Source: SZAS-18 sp038322235 (lineage in GTDB: Bacteria > Verrucomicrobiota > Verrucomicrobiia > Chthoniobacterales > SZAS-18). From it: 64,000 nt of DNA. Positions within the stretch are counted from its first letter, which is position 1. Each line of letters begins with the position of its first letter. The stretch is from assembly GCA_038322235.1 (NCBI GenBank), contig JBBQFQ010000003.1, positions 1 through 64,000 on the forward strand. The letters are read 5' to 3'. A model generated the notes under the pieces. The model had not been told where the DNA came from. It saw only the letters and a program-made list of their open reading frames with translations, and ran no database searches. Shown here piece after piece: positions 33,830-42,545 of the stretch. The position numbers and the translations under genes are program-made.

Positions 33830-36633
33830 GCGCTCCGCGGGCTTTGCGTCTGTACAACGACCTCGCCTCGGCTTGGAGCGGTGAAATTGAAGCGTGGTGT
33901 CGCGCGTCCGCTGCCCGGGTCCTGGCGGGCGATGGACCCAGCTGGCTCGTCTGCTCCACGCGGGGACAGGCGGACTGGGCCCGCAGCATGCTCTTTCGCG
34001 CGGGCGGGGCGACGCTCGGCCTGCAATTTCTCACGCCGTTCTCGTTCCGGGCCCAGCTGGGCGCCGCTTTGGGAGTTCCCCTCCTGACCACCGGGCGGGA
34101 GGTCCTTGAGTTCGCGGCGCGCCTGAGCGCGGAGGCCCGCGGGGAAAAGGAGATCGCCCTCGATCCCTCAGGCTGGATGCAGTCGCTGGACGAGGCTGAT
34201 TCCGCCGGGATGCTCGAGACGCCGGAGTTTTTTTCCCGGCTCGTTCCGGCCTCAATGGCGCCGTTCGTCGCCCGGCTTCGCGCTCATCCCGCCTGGCTGC
34301 CCGGCGTGGACCGGCGGCTGCGCGCCGCCGGGCATGCCTCCCACGTTCTCCGCGAGGTTCGCCTCGGCCTAGTTGGAATCGACGAAACCTGCTCCCGCCT
34401 TCAGCCCCTGATCAAAGCGGCGGCCGCCGCGTGCGGCGGGATCACCATGTGGCTCCCAGCGCCGCGTTCCGCCAACGAATCCGCCGCCCAAGCGTGGTGC
34501 GAGACCCTCGAGCGCGCGCTGCCCGCCGCGCTGGAATCGATGCCAATGGATGCCGGGGCGCGGAACGCGGCGTTCGTGGAAAGCATCGAGCTCGCCGCGG
34601 TGGATCCCTCCGGCGCCACGCTCGAACTCGTCACCGGCGTGGAATCCCGCGACGAAATCGAGTGCGCCGCCGCCTCCATCGCGCGCTGGCTCGTCGCCCC
34701 AGAAACTCCCGGGTACGCGCGCTTCGTCGTGGTCTTCCCGACACGGAGCGCGACGTCTCTGCTGCTCAGCCGGGCTCTCGCGCGACGCGGAATCCGCCAC
34801 GAAGACCGGATCGGCGAGCGTCCCGAGCCGGACGAATCCACGCGTCTCCTCCGCGCGCTGGTCGCCTATTACCGCGAGGGGCACTCGGCCCCGGCCTTGC
34901 TCCGACTCCGGGCCGAGCGGGACGCCACCCTCGATCCCGCGAGGCAAATCGAGGAGGAGGACCGGCTCGTCTACCGCTTCGGGGACATCCAGTCGGCGCG
35001 CGCGAAATTCTGCGCCCTCCGCTCCGAAATTGCGCCCCTCGCGACGCAGCTCGGCGAGTGGCCCGAGCGCGCCCCGCTGGCAGAGTTTCACCGGATCTGG
35101 CTCCGCGCCATTGCCGCCGTGGGCCTGGATGCTGCGGCGGTCGAGCTGTTCTGGAACTCTGCTGCCTCCTGGGTGCCGGAGACGGAAGCAGTTTCCGGCC
35201 GCGCCGTCCTCGCGACGTTGGAGGCCGCGCTCGCCGCCACGCCGTCCCGTTACGCGGAGAACGCCCGGAACACGCCGAACGCGCGGATCGTGCTCACGAC
35301 GCTCGAGGAAGCGACCGGGCAGACGTGGAGCGGCGTGCTCTTGATGCAGTGCGTCGAATCCGTCTGGCCCGCCGCGCCGGTGATCCCCCGCTTCCTCCCG
35401 GATGGCCTCCGCCGGACCTGGAACCAACGGCCGGGCGTCACCCGGCTCGCCACATCCTCGGACGCGCTCGGCTCGCAGGAGGCGGCGTGGTTGAATCTCC
35501 TCGCCCAGTGCGATGGGCCGATCGCATTCGCCTCGAGTCAGCTCAACGCCGCCGAGCCGGATCGGCCGGAGTTTCCGAACGCCTGGCTGCTCCGGGCGGT
35601 CTCCGCACGCGGGCGCGACGCCCCGATGGAGTTCTGGCGCAAGTCCGCGCGGGCCGTGGATCGGGAGCCGACCGATCTTCCCGACGCGGTCGAGTTTCGC
35701 GCGATGCACGATCGGCGCGCGGATCCGTCGGCGCCCTTCGATGAATACTCGTTCGACTTCAGCGCGCTCGCTCCGCACGAGCCCACGAAGTTCTCCCCCA
35801 GCAAGCTTGATGGGATCGTGGCAGGACCGGGTCGAGCAGCGCTTCGGCACCTGTTCCAGGCGGCCGAGCGACGGGATCTCGAGCGCCGTTTTGTACGTCG
35901 GCCGGACTCCATCGTTGGCGACATCGTTCACGAGGAGCTGGCGCTCCGCCTTGCCCGCGCCTGCCCGCCGGGGGTGAGGCTGACGCGCGGTCTGCTGCAG
36001 GACGAGCTGTCGGCGCCCCGTCCCATGGTGAAGGCTCTCCGCCGGCTGAACGAAATGGATGAGCCAATCACGACGTGGTGGCACAGTCTGCTCGCGCGCG
36101 CCGGTTCGATCGTCCGGGGTTTCCTCCACGCCCTGCAGGAGACGTCCTTCAGCGATGGCTCCTGGACCCTCGTGACCGAGCGAAAGGTCACCCGCGAGGC
36201 TGAGCCTTTTCTGGAAGGCCGTCTCGATCTGGAATTTCGCCGGGGCGAGGACATCGCCGTGGTCGACTACAAGACCGGCGGCGCGCCTTCGCTAAATGCA
36301 GCCAAGGGAACCGGGCTCGAACTGGTCGGCTATGCCTGGTGCCTGGAGGAAACGAGCGGAGATCTCCTGCTCACGTTCGTCCGCGTCGAAAGTCCGGATC
36401 CGTCGCGAAAACTCTCCCGCGCTGCGCTCTCGGACTTCGAGCCCTGGCGGAAAAGGCTCAGCGGGATGCAGCGCGACGGTCGGTACGGGCTGGGATCGCC
36501 GCTGCACGACCGCAGCGGCGGCTACACGAAGGAGAGTCTCCCCATCACCACGCGTGAGATTCCCTCCGCCACCCTCGAGGCGCGCCTCCGCGCCTCCGGA
36601 TGGTTCTACTCCGACGCTGGCGACTCTAGATGA
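33826..36633 (+). CDS. addB: AddB-like nuclease/inactive helicase subunit
   Basis: This 935-residue protein is the partner of AddA in a RecBCD-like double-strand break processing complex. A C-terminal PD-(D/E)XK nuclease is visible: G-D-I-V-H-E-E (about 697-703), G-R-L-D-L-E-F (about 797-803) and V-D-Y-K-T-G-G (about 812-818). I see no Walker A motif at the N-terminus, so the helicase half looks inactive. The C-terminus has no cysteine cluster for the Fe-S fold of Bacillus AddB. The ATG overlaps the previous stop, and the stop overlaps addA. Confidence 0.82.
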   Translation: MSAPRALRLYNDLASAWSGEIEAWCRASAARVLAGDGPSWLVCSTRGQADWARSMLFRAGGATLGLQFLTPFSFRAQLGAALGVPLLTTGREVLEFAARLSAEARGEKEIALDPSGWMQSLDEADSAGMLETPEFFSRLVPASMAPFVARLRAHPAWLPGVDRRLRAAGHASHVLREVRLGLVGIDETCSRLQPLIKAAAAACGGITMWLPAPRSANESAAQAWCETLERALPAALESMPMDAGARNAAFVESIELAAVDPSGATLELVTGVESRDEIECAAASIARWLVAPETPGYARFVVVFPTRSATSLLLSRALARRGIRHEDRIGERPEPDESTRLLRALVAYYREGHSAPALLRLRAERDATLDPARQIEEEDRLVYRFGDIQSARAKFCALRSEIAPLATQLGEWPERAPLAEFHRIWLRAIAAVGLDAAAVELFWNSAASWVPETEAVSGRAVLATLEAALAATPSRYAENARNTPNARIVLTTLEEATGQTWSGVLLMQCVESVWPAAPVIPRFLPDGLRRTWNQRPGVTRLATSSDALGSQEAAWLNLLAQCDGPIAFASSQLNAAEPDRPEFPNAWLLRAVSARGRDAPMEFWRKSARAVDREPTDLPDAVEFRAMHDRRADPSAPFDEYSFDFSALAPHEPTKFSPSKLDGIVAGPGRAALRHLFQAAERRDLERRFVRRPDSIVGDIVHEELALRLARACPPGVRLTRGLLQDELSAPRPMVKALRRLNEMDEPITTWWHSLLARAGSIVRGFLHALQETSFSDGSWTLVTERKVTREAEPFLEGRLDLEFRRGEDIAVVDYKTGGAPSLNAAKGTGLELVGYAWCLEETSGDLLLTFVRVESPDPSRKLSRAALSDFEPWRKRLSGMQRDGRYGLGSPLHDRSGGYTKESLPITTREIPSATLEARLRASGWFYSDAGDSR

Positions 36634-39600
36634 TCAGCGCCCACCCGCCCGCTGATCAGGCCGCCCGCGAGCGATTCGCCCGGGAGACCGGTCGCAATTT
36701 CGCAGTCTGCGCCGGAGCCGGCACGGGCAAGACCACCGCGATCAGCTCGCGGATTGCCCGGTTGGTGCTGGAGGACGCTCTCGCCGGCACGAACCACGCC
36801 GCCCAGCTGGTCGTGGTCACCTACACCAAGGCGGCGGCGGCCGAGCTGCGGGCCCGCGCGCTCGAGACCTCCCTGATCGCGATCCGGGAACCGGCCGCCG
36901 CCGGGCACGGAGATCTGGCGCGGCCGGCCGGAAGCCAGGCGCAGCGCGCCGTCGGTGGCCTGCAGCGGGCTTTCTTTGGCACCATTCACAGCTTCTGCCT
37001 GAGCCTGCTCGCCGCCCATGGCGCGGCGCTCGGGCTGCCCGCGCGGATTCAACTCGCGGATGACCAGACGGTCGCCCGCCTCGGCGAGCGATTCGCTCAA
37101 TCCGCCGAGGCGGACGCGATTCCCATCAGCCGCACTTTGCTGCGCTTGATCCCCTACGAGGATCTCCTGGGGGTCGCTCTGGAGGCGGAAGGCGAGAGGT
37201 TGCCGCCCAGCCTCGGATCGAGTCCCCCCAAGCCTGATTTCAGCCGCCTTCTGCGCACCGTGGTCAGGGGAAACAGCGTGAAGAACGCTGAACGGACGAA
37301 AGCCGCTTCCCGCCGCTGGCTCACGGAGTGGGATTCTGAGGCCGAATTCATCGGACTGCCAACGCTGAGCGGGAAGACCGGGGAAATCGTTGTTGCTTGG
37401 GAGGAAGCCATGGCGCCGCTGCATCTCTGGATCGAACACGCGCGGGCGGAAGCCGAAGGCCGCCTCGCCGCGGGCTTTGCGGCGTACCGCGTGCAGGAGG
37501 GCATGCTGGGCTTCCAGGACATGATCCGCCTCACGCGGGATTTGTTGCGCGATCGCCCGACGCTCGAATCGATCCGGGCCGAGGCCCCGCGCGTGCTCCT
37601 CGACGAAGCCCAGGACACAAGCGGCACGATGTTCGAAATCCTCGCCGAGATCTCGCGTCTTCCCGGCACGCCGACGGGGGAATGGCCGGACGACCCGACC
37701 GCGCCGCCGCCCCGACCGGGCCACTTCTCGTTCGTGGGCGACGATCAACAGTCGATCTATCGGAACCGGGCCAGTCCCGCTGATTTCGCGCGCTATCGCA
37801 ACGCGCTGGAATCGGCCGGACAGGATGAAGCGCAGATCGAGTTGAGCGTGACGATGCGGTGCGACGAGGCGCTTGTCCGGCTCACCAACGCCGTCTTTGC
37901 GGACGCGGGCATCGCCATCGTCTCCGGCGGCGCTCCCTATCGTACCCTGATTTCGCGCCCCCACGCCGGGCCCGGTGCCGTCTGGCGTCTCCCGCTCACC
38001 CCCCTGACGAGCGGGAACTCCGAGGCAACGCGCGACGCCGAAGCGCACCAGGTCGCCTCCTGGCTGCAACGCACCGGGTGCGAGGCGCTCGGCGTCGCAC
38101 GCTGGTCGGACATTGCGATCATCGCTCCGCGGAAGGACTGGCTCGCTCCCATCGCCAGGCACCTCGAGGACGCCGGCGTGCCGATCCGCCTCCGTGCCGT
38201 CCAGCAAATCGCCCGCCTCCAGCCCGACTGGAGCTGGCTGACTGCGATCCTCCACGTCCTCCTCGAACCCTGGGATCGGTTCGAACTCATCGGCGTGCTG
38301 CGCGACATCTTCGGCCTCAGCGACGTCACCCTGCTCAAGGTGCACCGGCTGGGCGCGCTGCAGTTCCTCACGCCGCCGGCGGCGGAGATCGCGGCCATCT
38401 GCCCGCGCGCCGAGGCAGCTCTGCAGACCCTCTTCGAATTGCGGACATTCGCCTCCGGTCCGAAGGCGACGCCGATTGGGCTGGTCGATGCCATCCTCTC
38501 AGCGACGAACCTCGCCGGACGCCTGGCGGCCCTCGATCTTCCCACCGAGCCACTCGAGGCGTTACGCGAAGCGGCGGCTCGGGCGGGCTGCGAAGGGCGT
38601 GACATTCGGACCTGGGTCCGCGAACGGATCACCGCGCTGGAAGCGATCGAACCGGAACTGCCGCCGGCCGGGGATGGCGTGGAAATCATCGGCGCGCAGA
38701 AAGCAAAGGGCCTGCAGTGGCCGGTCGTGATTGCCGTTGGTCTGGGCCAGCCCATCGGGGAAGCGCGGAGCCCGGACGGCGATTTCACCGCCCGCGACGA
38801 CGAATTTCGCCGGTTCCTCTACGTCACCCTCACCCGCGCGCGGCGGCTCCTGGTCCTCCCGGATTCCACCGGGGGCTTCTACCGTCGCCCGAAGAGCAAT
38901 GAGGCCGCTTATTCCACGCTGCTCCCCCACCTCGCGCAGGTTATCGCGGAACTGCCCGAGGCGCCACCGGGGGGCGCCGGGGCGGCCGATGCGGAAGCCC
39001 GTCCCGCCGGCATCGCGCCGGTTGTCGAGGATGCGGTTCCCTGGCACGCCGCGGCGGCGGTGCGCCCGCTCGCGCGGGGGATCCGAGCCAGCGACGCGCC
39101 CTCCAGACCGCGCCGCCCCGCGGATGGACCGGTGCCTTTGCTGGAAGCGCCCGGCGGCCGGGATTATGGCACGTGGTGGCACGAATCCGTCGCCACGTTC
39201 CCGTGGCATTGGGACGAGAGCTGGCGCGCGAACTGGGCCCGCAAGGCGCTCGCGACGCTCGAAGATCCCGAAACGCGAGCCCGCGGGGAGATCGAGTGTG
39301 ATCGGCTCCTCGCCTGCGCCGGGCTCGCCGAGCTCGCGGCCGCCCACCCCCGGATTCTCATCGAGGTGCCCTTCACCCATGCGATCGCCACCACTCCACC
39401 GCGCTGGCTCGAGGGCGTGATCGACGCCGTGCTCATTGACGCCGCTGGGATTGCCACCGTGCTCGAGTGGAAGACCGATCGCCGCCAGGAGGACGAATCC
39501 GACGCGGACATGATCGCGCGGCTCAGGCGCGAACACCGCGCGCAGCTCTCCCTCTACGTCGGCGCGCTGCGGGTCGGGCTCGGTCTGCACGTCCGGGACG

Positions 39601-39656
39601 GCTTGCTCTATTCGACCGCGCTCGGGCGCGTCATCGAAATCACCGCCGCTTCCTGA
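36630..39656 (+). CDS. addA: AddA-like UvrD/REP helicase-nuclease
   Basis: This 1008-residue superfamily 1 helicase carries Walker A AGAGTGKT (28-35), Walker B-like L-L-D-E-A-Q-D-T-S (about 322-330) and G-D-D-Q-Q-S-I-Y-R (about 369-377), and motif VI F-L-Y-V-T-L-T-R-A. The C-terminal PD-(D/E)XK nuclease has D-A-V-L-I-D-A and E-W-K-T-D-R-R near residue 946. It would unwind and trim broken DNA ends for RecA loading, with the AddB-like partner encoded upstream and overlapping by ATGA. It is shorter than Bacillus AddA. RecB is the nearest alternative name. Confidence 0.87.
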   Translation: MISAHPPADQAARERFARETGRNFAVCAGAGTGKTTAISSRIARLVLEDALAGTNHAAQLVVVTYTKAAAAELRARALETSLIAIREPAAAGHGDLARPAGSQAQRAVGGLQRAFFGTIHSFCLSLLAAHGAALGLPARIQLADDQTVARLGERFAQSAEADAIPISRTLLRLIPYEDLLGVALEAEGERLPPSLGSSPPKPDFSRLLRTVVRGNSVKNAERTKAASRRWLTEWDSEAEFIGLPTLSGKTGEIVVAWEEAMAPLHLWIEHARAEAEGRLAAGFAAYRVQEGMLGFQDMIRLTRDLLRDRPTLESIRAEAPRVLLDEAQDTSGTMFEILAEISRLPGTPTGEWPDDPTAPPPRPGHFSFVGDDQQSIYRNRASPADFARYRNALESAGQDEAQIELSVTMRCDEALVRLTNAVFADAGIAIVSGGAPYRTLISRPHAGPGAVWRLPLTPLTSGNSEATRDAEAHQVASWLQRTGCEALGVARWSDIAIIAPRKDWLAPIARHLEDAGVPIRLRAVQQIARLQPDWSWLTAILHVLLEPWDRFELIGVLRDIFGLSDVTLLKVHRLGALQFLTPPAAEIAAICPRAEAALQTLFELRTFASGPKATPIGLVDAILSATNLAGRLAALDLPTEPLEALREAAARAGCEGRDIRTWVRERITALEAIEPELPPAGDGVEIIGAQKAKGLQWPVVIAVGLGQPIGEARSPDGDFTARDDEFRRFLYVTLTRARRLLVLPDSTGGFYRRPKSNEAAYSTLLPHLAQVIAELPEAPPGGAGAADAEARPAGIAPVVEDAVPWHAAAAVRPLARGIRASDAPSRPRRPADGPVPLLEAPGGRDYGTWWHESVATFPWHWDESWRANWARKALATLEDPETRARGEIECDRLLACAGLAELAAAHPRILIEVPFTHAIATTPPRWLEGVIDAVLIDAAGIATVLEWKTDRRQEDESDADMIARLRREHRAQLSLYVGALRVGLGLHVRDGLLYSTALGRVIEITAAS

Positions 39657-41394
39657 GGACCAGTTCCGTGCCGTCGCCCTTGCACGTGAAATCCACGTGC
39701 TCGAAGACCCGGCGCATGAAGTGCAGCCCCAGGCCGCCGGGACGAACATCCTCGAGGGGCCGGCCCGCCAGTTCATCGCGGCGAAGCGGGCCCGCGTAAT
39801 CGCGGAGCCGGAAGCGCACCTCGTAGGCATCCGCCATGGCGGAAAGTTTGATCGGGTGCCCGGCCTCGTTGCGATAGGCGTGCCGGATCACATTGGCGCA
39901 CGCCTCATCCAGACCGAGCACAACGAGATCGAGATCGTCCTGCAAATCTGTCGCGCATTGCTCGATGAACTCCCGCACGAACTTCCGCACGTCGCCGAGC
40001 CGGTCCGCCTCGCTGGTGAACTCAAGATCGCGGCGCACGACCAGATCTTCCGTGGGCATCTGTGATTCCGAGGCCCCAACGGGAAACCCGAAGACGAAAA
40101 GCGTGAGATCGTCGTGCGGATCCAGCCCGCTCCGATGGACCTCCTCCATCTTCGCGAGCGCCTCCATGATCTCCTGGGATGACTCGAACCGACGTTGGAG
40201 TGCGGCCACGATTCGCTCGGTGCCGAGCAGCACGCTGCCGGGGCCGTGACTCTCGCTCAGGCCGTCGGTGTAGAACGCCAGCCAGTCCCCCGCGCCGAAC
40301 TCCAGCGTGGTCGTCTCGTATTTTTTGTTCGCAAGCATGCCGATCGGCGCGCGCGATTTGATCTGCACCTCGGCGGCGGTTCCATCGGGATGCACCACGA
40401 CCGGCAGACAATGCCCGGCGCACGCGATCTCCACTCGCCGCCGCGAGGGAGTGATCCGGCCCAACGCAGCCGTGACGAAGAATCCCCGCACGATCCGTTC
40501 GCTCAAGGCCTTGTTCCAGCGCGTCATCGCATCACCCGGCTCGAGCCCCTCGGTGATGATGAGCCGCAGCAGGCTCAGCGACTGGGCCATGAGGAGTGCC
40601 GCCGGCACGCCCTTGCCGGCCACGTCGCCGATCACGAAATAGATCTCGTCCGTGCCCATCTCGAAGACGTCGTAGAAATCCCCGCCCACCTCGCGGGCCG
40701 GATGGTATTGCGCCGCGAACTGCAGGTCCGGCCGCACCGGCATGGAATGCGGCAGAAAGCTCTCCTGGATCTCGGTGGCAATCCCGAGCTCGCGCTCGAA
40801 GCGCGCCCGCTCCTTTTCCTGCTCGAGCAGCCGCAGCTTTTCGATCGCGGTCGTCGCGAGCAACGCATACGCCTCGTACGCCTCCTGATCGCGCGCGTCG
40901 AACGCATCCTTGCCCACAGCGTTGATCACCTGGAGCACGCCGATGCAGCCGCCCTCGCGCTTCAGCGGAACGCAGAGAATGTTGCGCGTGCGAAATCCGG
41001 TCTTCGCATCGGTGCCGCGGTGGAATCGTTCGTCCGCGTAAGCATCCGGAATGTTGAGGCTCGTCGCGTGATCAAAAACCCAGCCCGCGATGCTCGCTTT
41101 CGGTACCGGCATGTTTGGAGCGATGATGCCCTCGCCCATCGGCGACCGCGCCACGACCAGCTTCAGCGTCTCCCCTTCCTCCATCCAGAGGATCAGGGAA
41201 CTTCCTTCCGCGCCGATCACCCGGCGGGCGACGTCCATGATGGCGGTGAGCAGCTCGCGGTATTCCGTGATGCCATTGATGAGCGACGCGACCTCCACGA
41301 GACCCTTGTAGAGACTGAGCGTGCGCCTCAGCTCGTGAGGGCAGTCGGGCACGGATTCAGACGGCAATTCGGCGGGCGCTCCCTCGGCGGACAT
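39640..41394 (-). CDS. GAF - PP2C (SpoIIE) - ATPase signalling phosphatase
   Basis: This 584-residue cytosolic regulator has a GAF domain (about 30-190), a coiled helix, a PP2C/SpoIIE phosphatase with A-x-E-I-Q-E-S-F-L-P, G-G-D-F-Y-D and G-D-V-A-G-K-G-V-P-A-A-L (about 220-430) and a C-terminal anti-sigma-type HATPase_c_2 domain (about 470-584; D-E-A-C-A-N-V-I-R-H-A, G-G-L-G-L-H-F). The phosphatase would switch an anti-sigma antagonist. The ATG at 41394 was chosen. The stop overlaps addA by 17 bp, convergently. Its target is not linked here. Confidence 0.9.
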   Translation of the reverse strand: MSAEGAPAELPSESVPDCPHELRRTLSLYKGLVEVASLINGITEYRELLTAIMDVARRVIGAEGSSLILWMEEGETLKLVVARSPMGEGIIAPNMPVPKASIAGWVFDHATSLNIPDAYADERFHRGTDAKTGFRTRNILCVPLKREGGCIGVLQVINAVGKDAFDARDQEAYEAYALLATTAIEKLRLLEQEKERARFERELGIATEIQESFLPHSMPVRPDLQFAAQYHPAREVGGDFYDVFEMGTDEIYFVIGDVAGKGVPAALLMAQSLSLLRLIITEGLEPGDAMTRWNKALSERIVRGFFVTAALGRITPSRRRVEIACAGHCLPVVVHPDGTAAEVQIKSRAPIGMLANKKYETTTLEFGAGDWLAFYTDGLSESHGPGSVLLGTERIVAALQRRFESSQEIMEALAKMEEVHRSGLDPHDDLTLFVFGFPVGASESQMPTEDLVVRRDLEFTSEADRLGDVRKFVREFIEQCATDLQDDLDLVVLGLDEACANVIRHAYRNEAGHPIKLSAMADAYEVRFRLRDYAGPLRRDELAGRPLEDVRPGGLGLHFMRRVFEHVDFTCKGDGTELVLRKRR

Positions 41395-41563
41395 CGGGAT
41401 AGTCTGGCGGGCGAATGCGATTGTGCCAAGTGCCGGATTCGCGCGGAAGTGGAACGCAGGCGGGAGGGAGCGGGCCGAAGGATCCGGCCGCGGTGCGAAT
41501 CCCTCCCGCACGAATCCCTTGCCGCGCCGTGGTCACCCCGATAACGGTGGGCGTCTACCGACG

Positions 41564-42292
41564 ATGGACGAACGTACGCACGACGGAGCTGGCATGTTCG
41601 CAACCACGAGGTGGACGCTCGTCCAGATCGCCGGAGGGGAGACGGCCGATGCGCAGCAGGCGCTCGAGCAGCTGTGCTCGATCTACTGGCGCCCGATCTA
41701 CGCGTACCTCCGTCGCCAAATGCATTCGCAACACGACGCGGAGGATCTGACGCAGGAGTTTTTCGCGTTGCTCCTGCGGCGGAAAATCTTTGCCCGGGTC
41801 GCACCGGGAAGCTCCACGTTCCGGTCGTTTCTGCTCACTGCCCTGAAGCATCACGTGATGGATACCCGCTCCCGCGATCGGGCCCAGAAGCGGGGCGGCG
41901 GGGTACCGGTTTTCTCCCTGTCGAATCTCAATGGCGAGGAACAGCTCAGTGCGGCCAGCGTCGCCACCGCGCCGGAGATCGCCTTCGACCGCCGCTGGGC
42001 CGAACTGGTGATCGAACGAGCCCACCATCGTCTGCGTCAGGACTACGAACGGCGGGAGGACGAGCGCACGTTCGACGCCCTCATCCCTTTCCTGCGCGGT
42101 GACCCGCCGGAAAACGCCTACCAAACCGCCGCGGGCGAGCTGGGGAGCCGCCTCGAAACGATTCGTCTGGCGGTGCACCGCCTCCGCAAGCGCTTCCGGG
42201 ATTCGCTGCGCGCCGAGATCGCCCAGACCGTCGGATCGGAGGCCGAGGTGGACGACGAGCTCAAATATTTGCTCCGCGCCGTCTCCGGCTGA
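41564..42292 (+). CDS. ECF sigma factor
   Basis: This 242-residue protein has sigma region 2 (Y-L-R-R-Q-M-H-S-Q-H-D-A-E-D-L-T-Q-E-F-F) and a region 4 helix-turn-helix near residues 185-225 (T-I-R-L-A-V-H-R-L-R-K-R-F-R). An F-A-T-T-R-W-T-L-V start, here 12 residues in, is typical of the ECF group that pairs with Ser/Thr kinases in Verrucomicrobiota and Planctomycetota. The kinase gene follows 214 bp later and the RiPP-like precursor after that, so it may control that locus. The ATG at 41564 was chosen over an earlier in-frame ATG. Confidence 0.9.
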   Translation: MDERTHDGAGMFATTRWTLVQIAGGETADAQQALEQLCSIYWRPIYAYLRRQMHSQHDAEDLTQEFFALLLRRKIFARVAPGSSTFRSFLLTALKHHVMDTRSRDRAQKRGGGVPVFSLSNLNGEEQLSAASVATAPEIAFDRRWAELVIERAHHRLRQDYERREDERTFDALIPFLRGDPPENAYQTAAGELGSRLETIRLAVHRLRKRFRDSLRAEIAQTVGSEAEVDDELKYLLRAVSG

Positions 42293-42443
42293 GCTCAGCT
42301 TCGGCCCGCCCGGAATCCGTCCCGGATGAGGCGCTTGCACGGCACTTCGGACGCGCGGCCCCGCACTCGGCGGGTCTCTCCGCGGCCAGGCGGTGCATTC
42401 CCGCGTTGTCAGCGCCGAGGGCGGCTGGTATCCCGCCCTCGAG

Positions 42444-42545
42444 ATGGATGAACCAGGGCCGGACTCCGACGATCGGTTGCCGGAGGAATCCCAACCGCTC
42501 CGGCCGTGTCCGCGTTGTGGCCAGCGCGGACAGACCTCGACTGCC
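42444..42545 (+). pseudogene. Probable first zinc-ribbon half of the kinase, in a different frame
   Basis: An ATG at 42444 opens a reading frame M-D-E-P-G-P-D-S-D-D-R and later R-P-C-P-R-C-G-Q-R-G, the first knuckle of the double zinc ribbon that normally begins this kinase family. The kinase frame itself begins only at 42506 (GTG) and contains the second knuckle, D-L-D-C-P-R-C-A-L-S-D-V-L. The two halves are in different frames over 42506-42545, so a one-base shift would join them. This may be a sequencing error, a true frameshift or programmed frameshifting. The end coordinate is approximate. Confidence 0.5.
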
